NCBI GenBank assembly: GCA_051652785.1
Contig: JBOFUX010000024.1
Coordinates: forward strand, 1 to 6,098
Length of the DNA stretch: 6,098 nucleotides
Origin: JAGNZR01 sp051652785
GTDB lineage: Bacteria; Fusobacteriota; Fusobacteriia; Fusobacteriales; Fusobacteriaceae
Direction: 5' to 3'
The translations under genes were made by a program, and so were the position numbers. Shown one piece after another: positions 1-5,836 of this stretch (position 1 is the first letter of the stretch; each line of letters opens with the position of its first letter). A model generated the notes under the pieces. That model was given only the letters and a program-made list of their open reading frames with translations. It searched no databases and was not told where the DNA came from.

Positions 1-143
1 AAAAATCTTTAGTGAAAATCATGTATAAGAAAAAAACTTTAAGTATTCCATCTTGGTTAGACATATTAGCCACAAATAAAAATTTAAACTTTTCTCAAAT
101 ACTACAATCAGCAATCAAAAAAGAATTGGGGATAATAAAATAG
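1..143 (+). CDS. hicB: HicB-family antitoxin, 3' end only (5' partial)
   Basis: The reading frame is open from the left edge (first full codon at 3) to a TAG at 141-143, giving 46 residues. The tail reads KKKTLSIPSWLDILATNKNL followed by NFSQILQSAIKKELGIIK. The pattern K-T-L-(S/T)-I-P-x-W-L, then N-F-S-Q-(I/V)-L-Q-x-A-(I/L)-K, is the C-terminal ribbon-helix-helix-like DNA-binding segment of HicB antitoxins in low-GC bacteria. HicB proteins neutralise the HicA mRNA interferase and repress their own operon. The N-terminal partially degraded RNase-H-like domain and any hicA gene would lie to the left, outside the window. A terminator follows directly, so this is the last gene of its transcript. 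The family call rests on motif recognition only. Confidence 0.72.
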   Translation, partial: KSLVKIMYKKKTLSIPSWLDILATNKNLNFSQILQSAIKKELGIIK

Positions 144-173
144 AAAAAGCACTCCTGAGGGGTGCTTTTTTTC
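144..173 (+). terminator. Intrinsic terminator after hicB
   Basis: Bases 144-155 (AAAAAGCACTCC) pair with 159-170 (GGGGTGCTTTTT) around a TGA loop, with a single G-U pair. The 3' arm runs into a T tract ending at 172. It begins immediately after the hicB stop codon. Because the 5' arm starts with an A run, it could also act weakly on the minus strand. Confidence 0.9.
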
Positions 174-195
174 TTGAGTGATCTCTAACTTAAGT

Positions 196-224
196 TTGAT
201 CTTATAAGTACAAAAAAATATAAT
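196..224 (+). promoter_or_regulatory. Possible upstream sigma70-type promoter
   Basis: TTGATC at 196-201 and a perfect TATAAT at 219-224 are separated by 17 bases. It would give the methyltransferase a leader of about 180 bases. In DNA this A+T-rich a match of this quality can arise by chance. The stretch 225-336 holds no gene I can support; it has a GGAG-like site near 270 with no usable start codon behind it. Confidence 0.3.
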
Positions 225-336
225 TTTTTTAAGTTAATAAAATTTTTGGTGGTATAAATTATATTATAAGGAGCAGTTTTTTTTATAAATAATAAATTTT
301 AATAATAAAAAAATTTAAATCTTCTTATATAATACA

Positions 337-368
337 TTGACTTTTTTTTATATTAACAGTATTATAAT
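337..368 (+). promoter_or_regulatory. Probable sigma70-type promoter of the methyltransferase gene
   Basis: TTGACT at 337-342 is followed after 17 bases by TATTAT at 360-365; each differs from consensus at one position. An overlapping TATAAT lies at 363-368 but at a less favourable 20-base spacing. Transcription would start near 372, leaving a leader of about 40 bases that contains a small inverted repeat and the ribosome binding site. Confidence 0.6.
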
Positions 369-375
369 TATAGAT

Positions 376-392
376 ACTCTGCTAAACAGAGT
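376..392 (+). promoter_or_regulatory. Inverted repeat in the methyltransferase leader (possible operator or 5' hairpin)
   Basis: ACTCTG (376-381) and CAGAGT (387-392) form a perfect 6-bp inverted repeat around CTAAA. It lies just downstream of the predicted -10 box and 9 bases upstream of the GGAGG at 401-405. The position fits an operator for a repressor overlapping the start of transcription, or a hairpin at the 5' end of the mRNA. Which protein would bind it is unknown. The encoded methyltransferase has no extra N-terminal helix-turn-helix, so autoregulation by such a domain is not supported. Confidence 0.35.
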
Positions 393-411
393 TAATTTGA
401 GGAGGTGATTT

Positions 412-1629
412 ATGAATTGTTTAGATTTATTTTCTGGAGCTGGTGGACTAACGGAAGGTTTTATTCAGGCAGGATATGATGTATTAGCACATGTGGAAAA
501 AGAATATTCTGCCTCACTCACTCTTAAAACTAGACTGTCATATCACTACTTAAAAAAAAATAATAATTTGGAGTTATACAAACAATATCTTAAAGGAGAA
601 ATGACTAGAGAAACACTTTACTCTCATATTCCAAAAGAGATTTTAAACTCTGTTATAAATATGGAAATTAATGACATCTCTATTAGTGAAATATTTGATA
701 AATTTGATAAAATAATCGGAGATAAAAAAATAGAGATTATTATCGGTGGACCTCCTTGTCAAGCATACTCACTAGTGGGAAGAGCTCGTTCTAAAGAAAA
801 GATGGAAAATGATGAAAGAAATTATCTTTATAAACAATATCTTAAATTCATTAAAAAATATAATCCAAATATTTTTCTTTTTGAAAATGTAAGAGGATTG
901 TTAACTGCTCAAAACAGCCAATTACTCCCTAAAATTATTGAAGAAATGAATGAACTTGGTTATACTGTTGAAAAAAATCTTTTAGATGCTAAAAATTTTG
1001 GCGTTCCTCAATCTAGAAAAAGATTAATTATTATCGGTTGGAAAAAAGAATTAAATTTTAATTATCCTAAATTTGAAAAAATAAATAATAACATTACTAT
1101 AAATTCTTTATTTGAAAATTTACCATCACTTAAGCCTGGGGAATCTATTTTGTTTAAACATCTTAAAAAAGCTAATGAAACATTGATTAATACAAATATT
1201 TATGACGAGAATTGTAATATATTAACACAGCACATTTCTAGACCTCATAATGAGCGTGATTTAAAAATTTATAAAATTGCTATTGAAGAAAAAGATAAAG
1301 GTAACATTCTCAAATATAATAGTAATCTTATTCCTAAGCATTTAAAAACACATAAAAATATAAAATCATTTTTAGACAGATTTAAAGTTGTTGATGGCAA
1401 TAATATTTGCCATACTATGGTTGCTCATATAGCAAAAGATGGTCACCATTATATTCATCCAGATATAAAGCAACTTAGATCAATATCTTTAAGAGAAGCA
1501 GCTAGGATACAAACTTTTCCTGATAGCTATTACTTTGAAAATTCTAGAACAGCTGCTTTTACTCAAATAGGAAATGCAGTTCCTCCATTAATGGCTAAAA
1601 TAATAGCGGAAAAAATAAAAAATATTTAA
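412..1629 (+). CDS. DNA (cytosine-5-)-methyltransferase (Dcm family, type II-like)
   Basis: This 405-residue protein transfers a methyl group from S-adenosylmethionine to C5 of cytosine in a specific DNA sequence. Motif I (DLFSGAGGLTEGF, residues 5-17) binds AdoMet. Motif IV (GGPPCQ, 112-117) carries the catalytic C116. Motif VI is ENV (158-160), motif VIII is NFGVPQSRKR (195-204), motif IX is RSISLREAARIQTFP (356-370) and motif X is QIGNAVPP (385-392). The variable target-recognition region is about 210-355 and includes TMVAHIAKDGHHYIHPD, a segment I associate with methyltransferases of R-M clusters; the target sequence cannot be read off. The ATG is set by GGAGG at 401-405, six bases upstream, and motif I begins at residue 5, so nothing is missing. 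An A9 run (552-560) lies near codon 48. It faces the ATPase/receiver operon convergently. No partner nuclease is recognisable here, so it may be the self-marking enzyme of a larger cassette or a solitary enzyme. Confidence 0.96.
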   Translation: MNCLDLFSGAGGLTEGFIQAGYDVLAHVEKEYSASLTLKTRLSYHYLKKNNNLELYKQYLKGEMTRETLYSHIPKEILNSVINMEINDISISEIFDKFDKIIGDKKIEIIIGGPPCQAYSLVGRARSKEKMENDERNYLYKQYLKFIKKYNPNIFLFENVRGLLTAQNSQLLPKIIEEMNELGYTVEKNLLDAKNFGVPQSRKRLIIIGWKKELNFNYPKFEKINNNITINSLFENLPSLKPGESILFKHLKKANETLINTNIYDENCNILTQHISRPHNERDLKIYKIAIEEKDKGNILKYNSNLIPKHLKTHKNIKSFLDRFKVVDGNNICHTMVAHIAKDGHHYIHPDIKQLRSISLREAARIQTFPDSYYFENSRTAAFTQIGNAVPPLMAKIIAEKIKNI

Positions 1630-1679
1630 AATATAAAAAAGGGTAGCATTTAAGTTTTTTAGCTTCCCTTTTTTATATT
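1630..1679 (+). terminator. Bidirectional terminator after the methyltransferase
   Basis: Bases 1630-1643 (AATATAAAAAAGGG) pair perfectly with 1666-1679 (CCCTTTTTTATATT). Inside this, after a T-T mismatch, AGC (1645-1647) pairs with GCT (1662-1664), closing a loop of about 14 bases. It starts one base after the stop codon. The A run on one side and T run on the other allow it to work in both directions, which suits the convergent layout. Confidence 0.85.
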
Positions 1680-1702
1680 ATTTTATGACTACCAAGGGAG
1701 AC

Positions 1703-1716
1703 AGTACTTTTGTACT
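1703..1716. repeat. Short perfect hairpin AGTAC-TTTT-GTACT
   Basis: AGTAC (1703-1707) and GTACT (1712-1716) surround four T residues. It lies between the two terminators and has no T tract on either side, so it is not itself a terminator. The AGTAC core recurs in the palindrome at 1791-1806. Role unknown. Confidence 0.5.
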
Positions 1717-1736
1717 CAAAAAATAAAAAAATTATA

Positions 1737-1776
1737 AAAAAAGAGGGATTTCTGAAATAAGATTTCCCTCTTTTTT
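1737..1776 (-). terminator. Second bidirectional terminator, probably for the minus-strand operon
   Basis: AAAAAAGAGGGA (1737-1748) pairs perfectly with TCCCTCTTTTTT (1765-1776) around a 16-base loop. Read on the minus strand the stem is followed by a T-rich run (TTTTTTTATAAT). No convincing terminator sits immediately after the receiver gene's stop at 2110, so this is the first strong stop signal for transcription coming from the right. It is equally usable as a back-up terminator on the plus strand. Confidence 0.8.
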
Positions 1777-1790
1777 ATGGCAGGATTATT

Positions 1791-1806
1791 TTTTTAGTAC
1801 TAAAAA
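1791..1806. repeat. Perfect 16-bp palindrome
   Basis: TTTTTAGTACTAAAAA is its own reverse complement over all 16 bases, centred on AGTACT. It lies just beyond the second terminator in the convergent gap, and overlaps the tail of the degraded reading frame. It could be a protein-binding site or simply A/T-rich symmetry; no function is assigned. Confidence 0.5.
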
Positions 1807-2020
1807 TACTGTTTACATATATTATTATCAAAAAAAGTTATATACTGATTAATAAAAAACTTCAAAATATCTTTCTAGTTTTTGAGTAAATTATATGCTT
1901 TACTTCTTTTCTTTTGTCATCTTTTTAGTTCTTTGTACTCATCAAAAGTATATTTCAATTTTTTCTTTCTCGAGAACACCACCATTTTCTATTTTCTTCT
2001 AAAAAGTCTATTTTTATCAT
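1800..2020 (-). pseudogene. Possible remnant of a small gene downstream of the receiver gene
   Basis: A good ribosome binding site (AAGGAG on the minus strand, 2029-2034) precedes an ATG at 2020 by eight bases. The frame reads MIKIDFLEENRKWW and stops after 21 codons at 1955. A second frame then gives K-K-I-E-N-G-G-V-L-E-K-E-K-I-E-I-Y-F and stops. A third reads YTFDEYKELKR (stop TGA 1917-1919), QKKRSKAYNLLKN (stop TAG 1875-1877) and a further 24 codons to a TAG at 1800-1802. A single-base change in the T run would join the I-E-I-Y-F and D-E-Y-K-E-L segments. The run of lysine- and glutamate-rich, protein-like pieces behind a real-looking start suggests a short gene broken by frameshifts and stops. 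I recognise no family. Short open pieces in A/T-rich DNA are weak evidence, so it could be non-coding. Confidence 0.33.
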
Positions 2021-2109
2021 TGATTCATCTCCTTATATTCTCTTTTTTTAGATGAAAATTATGATTTTTTAGTGATTGGTGTTTAACAACTGAATAGTTA
2101 CATTATTTT

Positions 2110-3579
2110 TTAATGTATCGAAGTTACTCCTAAACGACTTATATGATTTGAAAGTTTTATTTGTATTTCTTTAAAAAAATCATTTTTTAATCTTAAGATT
2201 ATTTCTATATTATTTTCATCTATTTTTTCCTCTGTATACAAGTGTTGGAAAGAGAACCACAAACAACAGTTTTTATTATTTATTTCTACCAACTGGCTAC
2301 AGTAATGAGCTTCTTTATTTATTCTAGTAAATTTCATAGTTTCTTCTGACAACAAAACACCTTTTATTATTCTATGATATTTTATTTTATTTTGTGAAAA
2401 ATCACATGAAGGAGAAATCTCTAAATTTATAATGTTTCCTTTCATTTCTCCTTTAATATCAGACTTTATCTTTTTATTTTTTTCTGTTTTTTTATGATTT
2501 ATAATGGAATTATATAATCCATTAATAAAATCATCTCCATTTTTTTCATCATTATTCTTATATACAGCTCCAGGAAAAATATTTTTTATTTTTGAATTTA
2601 CAACATTAATTAATAATTTTTTATTTAAAATTGCCTTTAACTGAGAAGGAATATCCTCTTTATATTCTTCCTTTATTTCATTATTCTCTAAAAATGAATC
2701 TCCCAATAATTTTATTTCATCAGATATTATTGCATTATTTGACAGTTTGTCGCATAATAAATTATTTATCACACTGAAAGCACTACACATAAATTTTTCA
2801 TCAACCAATTTTTGTCCAGAGTATGCTACAGCTAAATTATATAAAACATTTCCAAATTTCTCTCTAACTTTTGTTTCAAAAAATTCATTTCCTTGATTTA
2901 TAACTTCATTTTTAACCATGTGCTCCCAAGCTAAAAATATTTTAAAGTCAATATTTTTTTCTACTAAAAAATAAATTTCTTCCATTAACTTTTTAAGCTG
3001 TTTTTCATTTAGTATAAATGAAGTTCTTTTTTCTGATTTAAAGTTGATAAGGTCTTGTTTTATTTCTAAATAATATTTATCTAATATGTTAATATCTTGG
3101 CTTTTAAAAAAATTATCCATTTTTTCAATTATTTCGTCAATTTCTATATCTTTTTCTTGTGAAGAATTTAGATAATTAGATTTTTCTAATACTAAAGTGT
3201 CTATTGGAATCAAATATTTATCTTCTGTATCCTTAAGTGTATCAAATCTTTCCAATAGTATATCTTTATGAATATCAGACTGTTTACTCCAAATAAGTAT
3301 TAGATAAGGTCCATTTTCCTTGTCTAATATTCTTTTTAAAAAACTTATAATTGTTCCTGCTCTATCGTGGCTATTACCTGCTCCTGCAACCAAGTCTATA
3401 TCTAAAAAAATTAATCTTATTCCATTTATTGTTTTTTTTATCTCTACTATTTTTGCTATGTGAAGTGCAGAAATCCCTATTGTTTTAAGCCCAGTTATTA
3501 GCGGTTGTGCTTCTTCATACTCATCATCTATAATCACTACTTTACTGTTGGATAAATAATTAATTATGTCCTTGTTCAC
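2110..3579 (-). CDS. Receiver-domain protein partnered with the GHKL ATPase
   Basis: A 489-residue soluble protein. Residues about 12-135 form a response-regulator receiver domain. VVIIDDEYEEA supplies the acidic pair D18/D19. LIFLDIDL supplies the probable phospho-acceptor D60. NGPYLILIWSKQ (89-100) ends in the switch residue S98, and K133 may be the conserved lysine. A mostly helical middle region (about 140-370, including AWEHMV at 217-222) follows. The C-terminal domain has SPSCDFSQNK (389-398) and NHISRLG (478-484), signatures I have seen in unassigned C-terminal parts of similar receiver proteins; there is no usual DNA-binding output domain. The start is GTG at 3579-3577, whose first base is the last base of the ATPase stop codon, so translation is probably coupled. 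A sensor/effector pair with the ATPase is inferred. Its output activity is unknown; nuclease or DNA-binding activity cannot be shown from sequence alone. Confidence 0.85.
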   Translation of the reverse strand: MNKDIINYLSNSKVVIIDDEYEEAQPLITGLKTIGISALHIAKIVEIKKTINGIRLIFLDIDLVAGAGNSHDRAGTIISFLKRILDKENGPYLILIWSKQSDIHKDILLERFDTLKDTEDKYLIPIDTLVLEKSNYLNSSQEKDIEIDEIIEKMDNFFKSQDINILDKYYLEIKQDLINFKSEKRTSFILNEKQLKKLMEEIYFLVEKNIDFKIFLAWEHMVKNEVINQGNEFFETKVREKFGNVLYNLAVAYSGQKLVDEKFMCSAFSVINNLLCDKLSNNAIISDEIKLLGDSFLENNEIKEEYKEDIPSQLKAILNKKLLINVVNSKIKNIFPGAVYKNNDEKNGDDFINGLYNSIINHKKTEKNKKIKSDIKGEMKGNIINLEISPSCDFSQNKIKYHRIIKGVLLSEETMKFTRINKEAHYCSQLVEINNKNCCLWFSFQHLYTEEKIDENNIEIILRLKNDFFKEIQIKLSNHISRLGVTSIH

Positions 3580-5687
3580 TATTTCACCTCTCCTTGTTTA
3601 AATGAAAACATTATTTTAGCTCCTTCTTCGTATTCCTTAGGTAAATTAAATTCGATATCTCTCAATTCTTTTAATGTTGGAAAACTCAAAATGCCACGTT
3701 GTTCTTTCATTGTCTCATTTGCAATATATAAACCCAATCCAATTCCTATTGCATCTTTTCCAGTGACCAAAGGCTTAATCGCATCAGATTCAGAAATTGT
3801 AAACCCTCTTCCATTATCAGCTATCAATAAATTCACTTCCTCACCATAAGTGAAATAATCTATTAATATTTTTTTTTCTTTAATCTTAAAAACTTTTTCT
3901 ACCCAATACATAGAATTATCTATAATATTTATAATATTACCAATCATTAATGATTCTGACATTTTAACTATTAATTCTTCTCTTTTATTAAAATTATCGT
4001 CTATTATAAAATTATGGAGTTTTAGTCTATACATAACATTTTCTAATGATTCATTTATTAAGTTTTTGATTTTAGTATTTTTCATTTTTTTATTTCTCAT
4101 TAAATCTTGGTAACCACTAATCATTTTACTTAAACTCTCTGATAAATTTTTCAGTCCAGGTTCTATGTTTGATTCACTTATTCTTAAGTTTAACTCTCTA
4201 ATTCTTTTATCCAATTCATGAACAACTACTGATAAGCTTAATCCCATTCCTGATGCTCTTGTCAATAAATTTGTAGTTTCAATATATTCTTTTTCTATCA
4301 AAACCAATTGAATCTTTAATTTTTTTTTAGTCACTTCCTGAATTCTAGAATCCTTTTCTATTATATCTTTCATTTTTTTTATTTCTCCAATCACAGGTTC
4401 TTGTACCGGAGACTTATCATATATTTCTCTCATTATATTTTTATCTTCATTTCTAAGTTTTTCAATTTCTTTTAGTGCTACTCTTATCACATTTTTAAAA
4501 ACATAAAATGCATCATTTTCTAAAAATCCTTCTCTATTAGTTTTTTCTTCTAATGCTAAAGTTTCTTCTCTTCTCAATTTAATGCTACCTATTATAATAT
4601 CATTTCCTAATTTAGAAGCTGGAGTATTAATTCTTTCTCTATCCATACTTAACCAATCGTCTCCCTCACTTCCATAGTTATACACTCTATTGCCATCTCT
4701 ATAAACCTTTATTCCTCCTAAATGTTTTAAGACATCTTTTATTCCAGATCTTTCAGAGCTTTTTAGCTTATTCAATATATTTGGAGCTTTATCATATATT
4801 AAAACTTCTCCCTCTATTCTATTTAAATTTGTTATTTTTCTTAAATCGTATCTAAAAACTTCATCTTTAGCTTTAAATTCTAAAGGAATATTATTAAAAT
4901 TTAATTTCTTTAACTTTAATTTTGTCATATAATCATAAGGAGAAAATTTATATTCTAATTCTGTTATAAAGTTATTTTCGATAACAAATTTTGCTCTGTA
5001 TAAAGCTAAATTTATAATATCATCTATTCCTTTTATATCACTGAATATTGTCATGTCTGGAACTTTTATTACTATCTTAAAATTTTCTATTCCACCAAAA
5101 GGTGAGGAAAGTGTTCTTAAATCTCTTATGATTTTTTTTTGGTTTATTTTTGACCAATTATTTTTTAATTTTGTGATGACTAACTTCGTTCCAGAATTAG
5201 CTATAATTTCATTAGTTTTATTTTCTTTTAAATCAAAAACAACATCTTTTAATCCTGAAGAAGTTTCAAATTTTTCCCAGTCCATACTAAACGAATATTC
5301 TATTCCTGTTTCTATATTTTTTGTAAAAACTGAACAACATATTCCTAGTTTGCTCAAGCCTAATCTTCCAATTCCTTTTTCTCCTATGGGTAATCTATTG
5401 TATTTTTTACTTGTTTTTCCTGATTTAATTTTTTGCTTTTTATAATCTCCACCAATAACAAACCACGAATTTATAATTGTTTCTCTTGTCATACCTTCGC
5501 CGTTATCCAAAATAATTATTTTCTCAATTTCCTCAGATTCGTTTGCTTGAAAAATTAATTCACATTTTGTTGCATCAGCATCATAAGCATTTTTCACTAA
5601 TTCAGATAAAGCTATTATCTCATTTTTTATTAATTGCTCTCCTAATTGAAGAATCATTCTACCAGTTGATGAGAAATTTAATTCCAT
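3579..5687 (-). CDS. Dual GHKL ATPase: paraMORC-like N-terminus joined to a histidine-kinase-like C-terminus
   Basis: A 702-residue soluble protein with two Bergerat-fold ATP sites. The first has the N box ELVKNAYDADA (29-39; E29 likely general base, N33 for magnesium), G1 box DNGEGMT (61-67) and G2 box GEKGIGRLG (102-110). A middle region resembling the S5-type transducer of Hsp90/MutL/MORC proteins follows, with NREGFLENDAF at 384-394. A charged, probably coiled-coil stretch (about 400-475) leads to an H box, SLSVVVHELDKRI (484-496, H490). The second site has NIIDNSMYW (587-595), ADNGRGF (623-629) and GIGLGLYIA (648-656). No membrane segments or periplasmic sensor are seen, so any signal is cytoplasmic. 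GHKL ATPases of the paraMORC kind are known from restriction-modification neighbourhoods; the kinase-like end and adjoining receiver gene suggest phosphotransfer. AGGAGG at 5693-5698 fixes the ATG. H490 may instead be structural. Confidence 0.88.
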   Translation of the reverse strand: MELNFSSTGRMILQLGEQLIKNEIIALSELVKNAYDADATKCELIFQANESEEIEKIIILDNGEGMTRETIINSWFVIGGDYKKQKIKSGKTSKKYNRLPIGEKGIGRLGLSKLGICCSVFTKNIETGIEYSFSMDWEKFETSSGLKDVVFDLKENKTNEIIANSGTKLVITKLKNNWSKINQKKIIRDLRTLSSPFGGIENFKIVIKVPDMTIFSDIKGIDDIINLALYRAKFVIENNFITELEYKFSPYDYMTKLKLKKLNFNNIPLEFKAKDEVFRYDLRKITNLNRIEGEVLIYDKAPNILNKLKSSERSGIKDVLKHLGGIKVYRDGNRVYNYGSEGDDWLSMDRERINTPASKLGNDIIIGSIKLRREETLALEEKTNREGFLENDAFYVFKNVIRVALKEIEKLRNEDKNIMREIYDKSPVQEPVIGEIKKMKDIIEKDSRIQEVTKKKLKIQLVLIEKEYIETTNLLTRASGMGLSLSVVVHELDKRIRELNLRISESNIEPGLKNLSESLSKMISGYQDLMRNKKMKNTKIKNLINESLENVMYRLKLHNFIIDDNFNKREELIVKMSESLMIGNIINIIDNSMYWVEKVFKIKEKKILIDYFTYGEEVNLLIADNGRGFTISESDAIKPLVTGKDAIGIGLGLYIANETMKEQRGILSFPTLKELRDIEFNLPKEYEEGAKIMFSFKQGEVK
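3585..3593 (-). promoter_or_regulatory. Ribosome binding site within the ATPase gene that sets the GTG start of the receiver gene
   Basis: On the minus strand GGAGAGGTG lies inside the last codons of the ATPase gene. AGGTG ends five bases before the GTG at 3579, and no ATG is placed as well. The stop and start share one base (TAGTG), an arrangement typical of translational coupling and fixed subunit ratios. Confidence 0.7.
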
Positions 5688-5692
5688 TTTGT

Positions 5693-5698
5693 CCTCCT
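5693..5698 (-). promoter_or_regulatory. Ribosome binding site of the dual GHKL ATPase gene
   Basis: AGGAGG on the minus strand is a full match to the Shine-Dalgarno consensus, five bases before the ATG at 5687. It supports independent strong initiation of the ATPase rather than dependence on the regulator gene upstream. Confidence 0.8.
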
Positions 5699-5731
5699 AC
5701 TATATTTCAAATAATTATAATCATATTAAAC

Positions 5732-5836
5732 TCATTTTTCTTTATTAACATAACTTTTCAAGCCCCTAAGCTCTTCAAAAACCTCAATTTCTAAATCGGA
5801 ATGTAAGCTATATTCATCTACTTCAACTCTTGTTTC
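5732..5836 (-). other. Out-of-frame protein-like extension of the regulator gene after an A8 run
   Basis: On the minus strand, directly after eight A residues (plus-strand T run 5837-5844), the frame one base off the regulator gene is open for 34 codons. It reads ETRVEVDEYSLHSDLEIEVF then EELRGLKSYVNKEK and ends with TGA at 5732-5734. It has no ATG, GTG or ribosome binding site of its own at the start. One extra A would fuse it to the regulator, giving a protein that ends 44 bases before the ATPase start rather than 130. It may be a C-terminal tail reached by polymerase or ribosome slippage, a tail lost by a frameshift, or a chance open frame. Confidence 0.35.

Noticed and set aside
1685..1726. 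Plus-strand mini-frame M-T-T-K-G-D-S-T-F-V-L-K-K
   Set aside because: Only 13 codons, no ribosome binding site, and placed between two terminators.
1955..2020. Vsr-type mismatch endonuclease start next to the methyltransferase
   Set aside because: Vsr genes often accompany Dcm-type methyltransferases, but none of the pieces here shows Vsr motifs.
5053..5445. Plus-strand open frame of 130 codons
   Set aside because: It lies wholly antisense to the dual GHKL ATPase, whose minus-strand frame has clear catalytic motifs; the predicted protein is the phenylalanine/serine-rich pattern typical of the reverse of lysine-rich A/T coding DNA, and there is no ribosome binding site.
5714..5719. TATAAT on the minus strand just before the ATPase gene
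   Set aside because: No acceptable -35 box at 16-18 bases upstream, and it would leave almost no leader before the ribosome binding site; likely chance in A/T-rich DNA, though a weak internal promoter cannot be excluded.
5543..5794. Plus-strand open frame of 83 codons
   Set aside because: It overlaps the 5' end of the ATPase gene antisense; the hydrophobic, leucine/isoleucine-rich translation is a shadow of the opposite strand.
5791..5817. ATG directly after the regulator stop on the minus strand
   Set aside because: It reads only eight codons before a TAG and lacks a ribosome binding site.
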